Assembly: GCA_050014015.1 (NCBI GenBank)
Contig: JBEKEC010000002.1
Location: forward strand, 170,729-234,728
DNA from: PALSA-1353 sp050014015
GTDB lineage: Bacteria > Planctomycetota > Phycisphaerae > Tepidisphaerales > Tepidisphaeraceae
DNA length: 64,000 nt
Direction: 5' to 3'
Made by a program: the position numbers and the translations under genes. Below, piece by piece: positions 40,565 to 47,818 of this stretch; positions within the stretch are counted from its first letter, which is position 1, and each line of letters begins with the position of its first letter. Under the pieces are notes generated by a model, which ran no database searches, had not been told where the DNA came from, and was given only the letters and a program-made list of their open reading frames with translations.

Positions 40565-42847
40565 ATGCGGGGCTGTATGAGCGCAAAAACGGAGCTTTTT
40601 GAGGGCATTTTGCGGCACACCGGCGGGATTGATCCTGGCGCTGTCGCGGGATTCCTTGGGAGAGTCGAAGCGGAATATCTGGAAACTTTCGAGCCGGCGG
40701 CGCTGGCGCGGCATCTGAAGGCGCTGACCAAGCTGTCGGCGCAGAATCCGGCGGAGGTGCTGCTGGAGAGCGGGCGGGACGGGCTGATCGATTGCGTGGT
40801 GCTGGCGTTCGATCATCCGTTCGAGTTTTCCAGCCTGACGGGAGTAATGGCGGGAACGGGGTACAGCATTGAGCGCAGCGACGCATTCACGTTGCGGCGC
40901 GTGAAATCGGCGCAGAAGAAGGAAAAGTTGGATCGGCGGCAGTTGCTCCCGCGCCGGCGCGATCCGATGAGCGATGCGGTGATCCTGGATTATTTTCAGG
41001 GAAGATTGCTGGGACCGCTGGAGAATTTCTCGGCGTGGGCGAAGGCCTTCAAGCCGATCATCGTGGAAACCATGGGTCTGCTGGATCAGGAGCAGGAGGA
41101 ATCGACGGACCGCGCCAAGCGGCTGGTAAACGAGCGGGTGACGCAATGGCTGAAGGCGCGGCGGAAGGCCGATCCGCGGTTGCCGGCGCTGGTGTCGCTG
41201 GAGGTGGAGGTGGAGCAACTGGCGGGGGCGACGCGCCTGCGGCTGCGTGCGCCAAACACGCCGGCGTTTCTCTATGCGCTGAGCACGGCGCTGTCGCTGC
41301 ACGGGTTGCAGATCGACAAGACGCGGGCGCGAATGGTGGAGGGGAATGCGGTCAACGAGATCGACGTGGTGGACGAGGATGGGAAGCCGGTGGTCGATGC
41401 GGATGCGGTGCGGGAGCTTCAGAGGTCGGTGTTGCTGACGTTGCAGTTCTCGTATTTTCTGGACCGCGCGCCCGATCCGTTCACGGCATTGCAGAGGTTC
41501 GAGGAATTGTCGCGGCAGATCGTGCGCATTCCGGAGGCGGGGCAATGGCTGGAATTGCTGGTGAATCCATCGAGCATGGCGGATTTGGCGAAAATGCTGG
41601 GGGCGAGCAACTTTCTCTGGGAGGATTTCATTCGCTTCAACGCCGACGCGCTGTTGCCGGTGCTTCAGCGGCGCGTGCGCGGCGAGGACCTTTGCCCGCC
41701 GCGCGGAAGTCTGCCGCGGAGACTGGAAGAGGCGCTGGCGGGCGCCGAGGACTTCGAGGAAGAGCGGAAGCGGCTGAACCAATTCAAGGACCGCGAGCTT
41801 TTCCTGATCGATCTGGATCACATCCTGGCGGAGGAGAACGCGGATGCGGCGTTCCAAATCCTGTCGGAGCGGCTGGTGTTTCTGGCGGAGAACCTGGTGT
41901 CGGCGGCGTGCCGGCTGGCGCATGCGGAGTTGGTGCGGCTGTACGGCCGGCCGCGGGACGAGAAGGGGCGAAACACGGGATTCGCGGTGTTCGGGCTGGG
42001 CAAGCTCGGGGGCGTGGCGCTGGGATATGCATCCGACATCGAGCTATTGTTCCTGTTCGACGAGGATGGCCAGACCAGCGGGGGAAGCCGGGGATCGCTG
42101 AGGAACGGGGAATTCTTCGCGATCCTTGCGCGGGAAAGCTGCGGATACATCCAAGCCAAGCGGGAGGGGATTTTTCAAGTCGACTTGCGTCTCAGACCAT
42201 TCGGCAAGGGCGGCCCGCTGGCGAACAGCCGGAATGATTTCGCGGCGTATTACGGGGCGACGGGCCAGGCGCATGCGTTTGAGCGGTTGGCGCTGGCGAG
42301 GCTGCGATGGATCGCCGGCGATTCGAAACTGGGCTACGAAATCGAGCGGATGCGGGATGAGATGCTGTACGAAGGCGCGCCGCTGGATTTTGCGGCGATA
42401 TGGGAGATTTCCGGGAAGATGCGCGCCCAGCATGCCAAGGGCGACGCCTTCAACTCGAAGCACGGCGAAGGGGCGCTGGCGGATCTGGAGCAGACCGTGC
42501 AGTTGTTGCAGGTGATGCATGCCAAGGAAGCGCCGCAGTTGCGGACGCCGAGATTGCACGATGCGATGGACAGCCTGCGGCGTGCGGGAATCCTTTCGGC
42601 GGAGGAATTCGAAGACCTGATGGGGGCGTATCAGTTCATGCGCCGGCTGATCAACGCGCAGCGGGTGTTGCGGGGATCGGCGAAGGATTTATTCCTGCCG
42701 GCGAAGGGATCGGATGAACTGGTGCATTTGTCGCGGCGGATGCGATATCCGTCGGACGATGCGGGGGCAACGCTGGAGAGCGATTTCCGGCGGCATACGG
42801 AGCGGGTGCGGAAGTTCATCAAGCGGCGGTTTGGGAAGGAGAGGTAA
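40565..42847 (+). CDS. hybrid ACT-domain / GlnE-like nucleotidyltransferase
   Basis: A 760-residue protein related to glutamine-synthetase adenylyltransferase/deadenylylase but built differently. Residues 1-200 are helical. Residues ~220-290 form an ACT-type domain (RLRLRAPNTPAFLYALSTAL, then HGLQIDKTRARMVEGNAVNE), like those ending GlnD. Residues ~455-560 are one nucleotidyltransferase domain with VFGLGKLGGVALGYASDIEL and QVDLRLRPFGKGGPL. The usual SDxD reads SDIE, and VDLRLRPFG is most like the N-terminal, deadenylylating half of GlnE. The rest (about 580-755) is the helical GlnD/GlnE-associated domain. Only one catalytic unit is present instead of two. Its setting among three GS genes makes GS or PII modification its likely job; direction of the reaction is unknown. 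Confidence 0.82.
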   Translation: MRGCMSAKTELFEGILRHTGGIDPGAVAGFLGRVEAEYLETFEPAALARHLKALTKLSAQNPAEVLLESGRDGLIDCVVLAFDHPFEFSSLTGVMAGTGYSIERSDAFTLRRVKSAQKKEKLDRRQLLPRRRDPMSDAVILDYFQGRLLGPLENFSAWAKAFKPIIVETMGLLDQEQEESTDRAKRLVNERVTQWLKARRKADPRLPALVSLEVEVEQLAGATRLRLRAPNTPAFLYALSTALSLHGLQIDKTRARMVEGNAVNEIDVVDEDGKPVVDADAVRELQRSVLLTLQFSYFLDRAPDPFTALQRFEELSRQIVRIPEAGQWLELLVNPSSMADLAKMLGASNFLWEDFIRFNADALLPVLQRRVRGEDLCPPRGSLPRRLEEALAGAEDFEEERKRLNQFKDRELFLIDLDHILAEENADAAFQILSERLVFLAENLVSAACRLAHAELVRLYGRPRDEKGRNTGFAVFGLGKLGGVALGYASDIELLFLFDEDGQTSGGSRGSLRNGEFFAILARESCGYIQAKREGIFQVDLRLRPFGKGGPLANSRNDFAAYYGATGQAHAFERLALARLRWIAGDSKLGYEIERMRDEMLYEGAPLDFAAIWEISGKMRAQHAKGDAFNSKHGEGALADLEQTVQLLQVMHAKEAPQLRTPRLHDAMDSLRRAGILSAEEFEDLMGAYQFMRRLINAQRVLRGSAKDLFLPAKGSDELVHLSRRMRYPSDDAGATLESDFRRHTERVRKFIKRRFGKER

Positions 42848-42854
42848 AAAAGAA

Positions 42855-42886
42855 CCCCCGGATGAACATCCGGGGGCTTTGGTTTT
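42855..42886. terminator. bidirectional terminator
   Basis: CCCCCGGATG (42855-42864) pairs with CATCCGGGGG (42867-42876), followed by CTTTGGTTTT on the plus strand and preceded by A-rich sequence. It separates the convergent GlnE-like and glnA genes. Confidence 0.82.
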
Positions 42887-42904
42887 GCAGAAGCGGAATT
42901 TCGA

Positions 42905-44338
42905 TCAGATGTCGTAATAGAGCATGAACTCGTACGGATGCGGACGAAGCCGCAGAGCATCCACTTCGTTGGTGGTCTTGTATTCGATCCAGGTCTCGAT
43001 GACGTCGGAAGTGAAGACGTCGCCCTTGAGCAGGAAGGAATGGTCCTTCTTGAGTGCCGCGAGGGATTCCGCCAGGGCGCCGGGGGTTTGGGCGACCTTT
43101 TTAGCCTCCTCGGGCTCGAGATCGTAAATATTGACGTCCAGCGGTTTGCCGGGGTCGGTTTTGCTTTGGATACCGTCGATGGCGGCCATGAGAATGGCGG
43201 CGAAGGTGAGGTAGGGATTGCAGCTTGGATCGGGACAGCGGAATTCCAGGCGTTTGGCCTTGGGATTGTTGGTGTACATGGGGATTCGGATGGCCGCGGA
43301 GCGATTGCGCTGGCTGTAGGCGAGATTGACGGGCGCTTCGTAGCCGGGGACCAATCGCTTGTAGCTGTTGGTGGTTGGGGCGGCGAAGGCGAGGATGGCC
43401 GGGGCGTGCTTGAGGATTCCGCCGGCGGCGTTCTGGGCCATATCACTGAGCCCGGCGTAGCCCTTGCCGGCGAAGAGGGGCTTATCGCCCTTCCAAAGGC
43501 TGACGTGCGTGTGCATGCCGGAGCCGTTGTCCTGGAAGAGGGGCTTGGGCATGAAGCAGGCGGTCTTGCCGTAGCGGCGGGCGACCATCTTGATGATGTA
43601 TTTGTACAGCGTCACCTTGTCGGCCATCTGAACCAGCGGCGAGAACTTCATGTCGATCTCGCACTGACCGGCGGTGGCGACTTCGTGGTGCTGGGCTTCG
43701 ATTTCGATTCCGCATTCCTCCATGAGCAGCATGCACTCGGTGCGGATATCCTGAAGCGAATCATTCGGCGGGATCGGGAAATACCCTTCCTTGTACCGCA
43801 GCTTGTTCCCCAGGTTTGGCCCGTCGCCGTCACATTCCCGCCCGGAATTCCAAATGCCCTCGGCCGAGTCGATGTGGTAGTACCCTTCGTGCTGGTTTTG
43901 GTCATAACGGATCGAGTCGAAGATGAAGAACTCCAACTCCGGGCCCATATAGGCCGTGTCCGCCAGTCCCAGACTTTGCAGGTACTTCACGGCCTTCCGG
44001 GCGATATTGCGCGGATCGCGCGTATAGTCCTCCTTGGTCACCGGGTCCTGAATATTACATATCATCACCAGCGTCGGCTCCTTGGCGAAGGGATCGACGA
44101 ATGCGGTCTCGGGGGCGGGAATGACGAGCATGTCGGATTCGTTGATGGCCTGCCAGCCGCGGATGGACGATCCGTCGAAACCGAGGCCGTCCTTGAAAGT
44201 ATCCGCCTCGATGCAATGGACGGGCACGGTGAAGTGCTGTTGCATGCCGGGGAAATCCATGAACCGGAGGTCCACGGCTTTGATTTTCTTGTCCTTGATA
44301 AGCTTCAGTACGTCCGCGGGGGTTTTTGCCGCATTCAT
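42905..44338 (-). CDS. glnA: type I glutamine synthetase
   Basis: A 477-residue GSI. ATG 44338 is preceded by AGAGGAAA at good spacing; a longer frame (to 44383) lacks a site. Motifs in order: DGSSIRGWQAINESDM, GPELEFFIFD, HHEVATAGQCEIDMKF (metal ligands), KPLFQDNGSGMHTHVSLW, NSYKRLVPGYEAPVNLAYS, RNRSAAIRIP, LEFRCPDPSCNPYL. The flexible loop carrying the adenylylation tyrosine is NIYDLEPEE (about residue 402), as in GS subject to GlnE control. The product makes glutamine in the cytoplasm. It is divergent from a second GSI with a 187-base intergenic region. Confidence 0.95.
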   Translation of the reverse strand: MNAAKTPADVLKLIKDKKIKAVDLRFMDFPGMQQHFTVPVHCIEADTFKDGLGFDGSSIRGWQAINESDMLVIPAPETAFVDPFAKEPTLVMICNIQDPVTKEDYTRDPRNIARKAVKYLQSLGLADTAYMGPELEFFIFDSIRYDQNQHEGYYHIDSAEGIWNSGRECDGDGPNLGNKLRYKEGYFPIPPNDSLQDIRTECMLLMEECGIEIEAQHHEVATAGQCEIDMKFSPLVQMADKVTLYKYIIKMVARRYGKTACFMPKPLFQDNGSGMHTHVSLWKGDKPLFAGKGYAGLSDMAQNAAGGILKHAPAILAFAAPTTNSYKRLVPGYEAPVNLAYSQRNRSAAIRIPMYTNNPKAKRLEFRCPDPSCNPYLTFAAILMAAIDGIQSKTDPGKPLDVNIYDLEPEEAKKVAQTPGALAESLAALKKDHSFLLKGDVFTSDVIETWIEYKTTNEVDALRLRPHPYEFMLYYDI

Positions 44339-44447
44339 CGGAGTTTCCTCTTTCTTGTAGTTAGCGGTTTGGTTTAGGAGCATTTATCCAGAAAACTACG
44401 CGGAGTCAACTCAACTGGGCGCAATAAACAGCTGGCCGCAGTCGGTT

Positions 44448-44476
44448 TTGACGCTTGTGGGGCCGATGGTTAGCAT
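44448..44476 (+). promoter_or_regulatory. candidate sigma-70-type promoter for the second GSI gene
   Basis: TTGACG (44448-44453), a 17-base spacer, then TAGCAT (44471-44476); the ATG follows 49 bases later. The -10 box is only a moderate match. The region is shared with the divergent glnA gene. Confidence 0.45.
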
Positions 44477-44525
44477 ACCCCGCTCACCCAAAACGACCGA
44501 CGGGTTTATACAGAGGAGAATTTCC

Positions 44526-45938
44526 ATGTCCCCTGCCGACGTACTGAAGCTTTGCAAAGAAAAGAAAGTCGAATTTGTCGATCTGCGTTTCATGGACTTT
44601 CCGGGGCTTTGGCAACATACCACCTGTCCAATCAACGAGTTAACGCTGGAGAGCTTCGATCATGGTTTTGGATTCGACGGCTCTTCGATCCGGGGCTGGC
44701 AGGCGATCAACGAATCGGACATGCTGCTGGTTCCGGTGGCGAACACCGGCAAGATCGACCCGTTCATGGCGCACACCACGCTGTCGATCATCTGCGACGT
44801 GCGGGACCCAATCACCAAGAAGGAATACTCTCGCGATCCGCGTTCGATCGCGCGGAAGGCGGCGGCGTATTTGAAGAAGACCAAGATCGCCGACACGGCG
44901 TATTTCGGACCGGAGCTGGAATTCTTCGTCTTCGATCAGGCGTTTTACGATCAGGGGATCAATTTCGGGAAATATTACGTGGGAAGCCGGGAGGGAATTT
45001 GGGACCGGGGAAGCGAAGACCCGAGCAACCTGGGATACAAGGTGCGTTTGAAGGAGGGATATTTCCCGACGCCGCCGATGGACACGATGCAGAACATCCG
45101 CAGCGAAATGGTGGCGACGCTGATCGAGTTGGGAATTCCGGTGGAGGCGCATCACCATGAAGTGGCGACGGGCGGGCAATGCGAAATCGACATGCGGTAT
45201 CAGGACCTGGTGACGATGTCGGACAACGTGATGATGTACAAATACGTGTGCAAGAACGTGGCGGCGCGGCATGGGAAGGTGGTGACGTTCATGCCCAAGC
45301 CGCTGTTCCAGGACAACGGATCGGGCATGCACGTGCATTTCAGCTTGTGGAAAGGGGACAAGCCGATGTTCGCGGGGAACAAGTATTCGGGATTGAGCGA
45401 GATGGGATTGCACGCGATCGGCGGGGTCCTGAAACACGCCAAGGCGCTTTGCGCGCTGTGCAATCCGACGACCAACAGCTACAAGCGGCTGGTGCCGGGA
45501 TACGAAGCGCCGGTGAACCTGGTTTACAGCAGCCGGAACCGCTCGGCGGCGGTCCGCATCCCGATGTACAGCGAGAATCCGAAAACCAAGCGGATAGAAT
45601 TCCGCTGCCCGGACAGCTCGTGCAATCCGTACCTGGCGTTCAGCGGGATCGTGATGGCGGCGATCGACGGGATCGAAAACAAGATCGATCCGGGCGAGCC
45701 GCTGGACAAAAACATGTATCACCTGACGACGGAGGAATACGAGCAGATCGACTCGGCGCCGGGTTCGCTGGAGGAGGCGTTGGCGGCATTGGAAGAGGAC
45801 CACGAATTCCTGCTGAAGGGGGACGTATTCACCGCGGACGTGGTTCACTATTGGGTGAAATATAAGAGGGAAAACGAGGTGGACGCCATCCGGCAGCGGC
45901 CGCATCCGTATGAGTTCTGCATGTATTTTGATATTTGA
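44526..45938 (+). CDS. type I glutamine synthetase paralogue
   Basis: A 470-residue GSI; ATG 44526 follows GAGGAG (44514-44519). It keeps DGSSIRGWQAINESDM, GPELEFFVFD, HHEVATGGQCEIDMRY, KPLFQDNGSGMHVHFSLW, NSYKRLVPGYEAPVNLVYS, RNRSAAVRIP and IEFRCPDSSCNPYL, so it should be an active glutamine synthetase. The regulatory loop reads NMYHLTTEE rather than NIYDLEPEE: the Tyr is present, but the flanking Asp and Pro are changed, so covalent control may differ from the neighbouring glnA. The two genes are divergent and similar throughout, which suggests an old duplication with regulatory specialisation. The gene ends seven bases before a REP. Confidence 0.93.
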   Translation: MSPADVLKLCKEKKVEFVDLRFMDFPGLWQHTTCPINELTLESFDHGFGFDGSSIRGWQAINESDMLLVPVANTGKIDPFMAHTTLSIICDVRDPITKKEYSRDPRSIARKAAAYLKKTKIADTAYFGPELEFFVFDQAFYDQGINFGKYYVGSREGIWDRGSEDPSNLGYKVRLKEGYFPTPPMDTMQNIRSEMVATLIELGIPVEAHHHEVATGGQCEIDMRYQDLVTMSDNVMMYKYVCKNVAARHGKVVTFMPKPLFQDNGSGMHVHFSLWKGDKPMFAGNKYSGLSEMGLHAIGGVLKHAKALCALCNPTTNSYKRLVPGYEAPVNLVYSSRNRSAAVRIPMYSENPKTKRIEFRCPDSSCNPYLAFSGIVMAAIDGIENKIDPGEPLDKNMYHLTTEEYEQIDSAPGSLEEALAALEEDHEFLLKGDVFTADVVHYWVKYKRENEVDAIRQRPHPYEFCMYFDI

Positions 45939-45944
45939 GGAGGG

Positions 45945-45971
45945 AATACGGCGAGCAAGCTCGCCGGCTAC
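45945..45971 (-). repeat. REP hairpin upstream of the RAYT gene
   Basis: Reverse complement of the GTAG-CCGGCGAGC-TT-GCTCGCCG-TATT unit, ending 12 bases before the RAYT start. Confidence 0.93.
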
Positions 45972-45983
45972 ACGAAGAAGACG

Positions 45984-46574
45984 ATGGTACGGTGGTATCA
46001 CCTCATTATCAGCGCGTATGGGTTTTGGCTGCCTAACGATCCTCGCGGATCGTGGTCTGATTTCGTCGGAGCGTGGGAATTGCTCAAATTCGGGGGGCCG
46101 ACAACGGTCAATGGGAAACGCTCGTATGCGCATGATGCGCACGATCGCTCAAGACGATTGGAAGCAAAACAATCGCTGAAATATCCGCCGGTGCGATTCA
46201 ACGAAGAACAGCGTGGCGCCATCGGCCAAGGGTTTGGGCGGGGGGCTCAGGAGGGTAATTACGTCGTTCACGCGTGCTGCATTGGATACGACCATGCGCA
46301 TCTGGTGACGGCGCGGCATGAGCGAAGCATCGAAGCAATCGCGCGACACTTGAAATCCAAGGCGTCCATGGCGCTGCGCGCGGCGGGATGTCATCCGCTG
46401 GCCAGGTTTTCGGTTGGGGGTGTGGTTCATACGCCTTGGGCGGAGGGATGTTGGAGCGTGTTCATTAATGATGTTGAGCAGGCGAATATGGCAATCGATT
46501 ACGTGCGGCGGCATCCGATGAAGGAGGGGTTGAAGCCGCAGGAATGGGATTTTGTGCGGGAGTTTTCCGTGTAG
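45984..46574 (+). CDS. REP-associated tyrosine transposase (RAYT / TnpA-REP)
   Basis: A 196-residue member of the Y1 single-strand transposase superfamily related to IS200/IS605 TnpA. The HUH motif is IGYDHAHLV (about 92-100; His-Ala-His), the N-terminal RWYHLIISAYGFWLPNDPRG is typical of RAYTs, and AIDYVRRHPMKEG (about 171-183) carries a candidate catalytic Tyr. It is a single-copy chromosomal gene framed by REP hairpins: one just upstream in reverse orientation, one overlapping its TAG stop, and one 21 bases further in reverse. The REPs start with GTAG, the tetranucleotide known to be recognised by TnpA-REP proteins. It probably spreads or maintains these REPs and appears intact. Confidence 0.92.
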   Translation: MVRWYHLIISAYGFWLPNDPRGSWSDFVGAWELLKFGGPTTVNGKRSYAHDAHDRSRRLEAKQSLKYPPVRFNEEQRGAIGQGFGRGAQEGNYVVHACCIGYDHAHLVTARHERSIEAIARHLKSKASMALRAAGCHPLARFSVGGVVHTPWAEGCWSVFINDVEQANMAIDYVRRHPMKEGLKPQEWDFVREFSV

Positions 46575-46597
46575 CCGGCGAGCTTGCTCGCCGTATT
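46571..46597 (+). repeat. REP hairpin overlapping the RAYT stop
   Basis: GTAGCCGGCGAGC-TT-GCTCGCCGTATT; its TAG is the RAYT stop (46572-46574). Confidence 0.93.
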
Positions 46598-46618
46598 TGG
46601 GTTTGCGCGATACCAGAG

Positions 46619-46645
46619 AATACGGCGAGCAAGCTCGCCGGCTAC
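46619..46645 (-). repeat. REP hairpin, inverted partner
   Basis: Reverse complement unit 21 bases after the previous REP, giving an inverted REP pair (BIME-like) between RAYT and lgt. Confidence 0.93.
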
Positions 46646-46692
46646 ACGGGGAGGCTACACGGGGGATTCTCTTTCCGCTATCGTCAATAGCC

Positions 46693-47541
46693 ATGCTTCA
46701 CGCGTTGTCGCTGATTCACTATCCGCAAATTGATCCGGTCATGTTCCAGATCGGGCCGGTGAGGATCCGCTGGTATGGGATGGCGTATCTGACGGGATTC
46801 GTGCTGGCGTATTTGGTGTTGGGCCGGCTGGTACGGAAAAACGTGCTGCGAATCTCGAAAGAGGCGCTGTCCGATCTGGTGGGCTGGCTGGCGCTGGGCG
46901 TGGTGGCCGGGGGACGAACGGGTTGGTGGATATTCTATCATCGCGACATCCTCGGCCAGCAGGAGCGGTGGTGGGAACCGATAGCCATCTGGCATGGTGG
47001 CATGTCGTTCCATGGCGGATTGGCGGGGGTGCTGGTGGTGCTGTGGATTTGGTGCCAGGTGCAACGCGCGGGTTGGTTGAATGTCGCGGATTGCCTGGCA
47101 CTGGTGACGCCGATCGGATTATTTCTGGGCCGGATCGCCAATTTCATCAACGGGGAATTGGTCGGCCGCGTCAGCCACGTTCCGTGGGCCATGATTTTCC
47201 CGGGCGATACCCAGCCGCGGCATCCCTCGCAGATTTACGAAGCGATCCTGGAAGGCCCGGTGCTGCTGGGGGTGGTTTGGGCGGTGAAGGCGCGGAAGCG
47301 CCGCCGCGAGGGGCAGATCGCCGCGGCGTTCGTGATCGCCTATGCGATCATCCGGTTCCTCGTGGAGTTCACGCGCGAGCCGGATTCGCAACTCGGCTAC
47401 CTCGCATTCGGCTGGCTGACGATGGGGCAATTGTTGAGTTTCGCGATCGGCCTGGCGGGCGCCGCGTGGTGGGTGGCGCTGAATGTTTCCAAGCGGCGTG
47501 AGACGCCTCTGTCGAGAGCGGAGAAAAAGCCGAAAGGATGA
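46693..47541 (+). CDS. lgt: prolipoprotein diacylglyceryl transferase
   Basis: A 282-residue inner-membrane enzyme that moves diacylglycerol from phosphatidylglycerol to the cysteine of prolipoproteins, the first maturation step. About seven helices. Family motifs: IRWYGMAYLTGF, WHGGMSFHGGLAG (with the essential His), LGRIANFINGELVGR (the Lgt signature with its Arg), and HPSQIYEAILEG. A conserved C-terminal helix set ends with a basic tail. ATG 46693 gives the usual start MLHALSLIHYPQIDPV. With lnt at 1.9 kb the window encodes the first and last acyltransferases of lipoprotein maturation. Its stop overlaps a 33-codon frame as ATGA. Confidence 0.95.
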   Translation: MLHALSLIHYPQIDPVMFQIGPVRIRWYGMAYLTGFVLAYLVLGRLVRKNVLRISKEALSDLVGWLALGVVAGGRTGWWIFYHRDILGQQERWWEPIAIWHGGMSFHGGLAGVLVVLWIWCQVQRAGWLNVADCLALVTPIGLFLGRIANFINGELVGRVSHVPWAMIFPGDTQPRHPSQIYEAILEGPVLLGVVWAVKARKRRREGQIAAAFVIAYAIIRFLVEFTREPDSQLGYLAFGWLTMGQLLSFAIGLAGAAWWVALNVSKRRETPLSRAEKKPKG

Positions 47542-47818
47542 CGAGAAATCCATCGAAGGCGGGCGAAAACGATATCCTTCAGCGGTTCGCGGCGTCGAGG
47601 GGTTGGATTGGACAGACACGCGGAAACAAGAGGATATGAACGACGACGCGGGGGAATGGGTGCTAAACCGCGATAGCGATGACGCATTTCGGTATATTAA
47701 GATTTCGTATAACTATTGATTTTGCAATTGCTTATGACTGCGGTCGGCGTACAGTTGGTCCACAGGTTCGCGGGTTCAGGCAGTTCGTTCCATTTTGAAG
47801 ACCAGCGGGAGAGGAACC
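47542..47818. other. intergenic region with two tiny chained frames
   Basis: A 33-codon frame (47538-47639) overlaps the lgt stop as ATGA, and a 27-codon frame (47636-47719, ending in RYIKISYNY) overlaps that one as ATGA. Neither has a recognisable domain, and such overlaps arise easily by chance. No strong hairpin was seen. Confidence 0.25.

Noticed and set aside
42938..44377. A 479-codon frame opposite glnA
   Set aside because: Shadow of an intact glutamine synthetase; no recognisable motif.
45939..46650. A complete IS200/IS605 insertion sequence
   Set aside because: The transposase is of the RAYT branch, flanked by REPs rather than IS ends, with no accessory tnpB gene.
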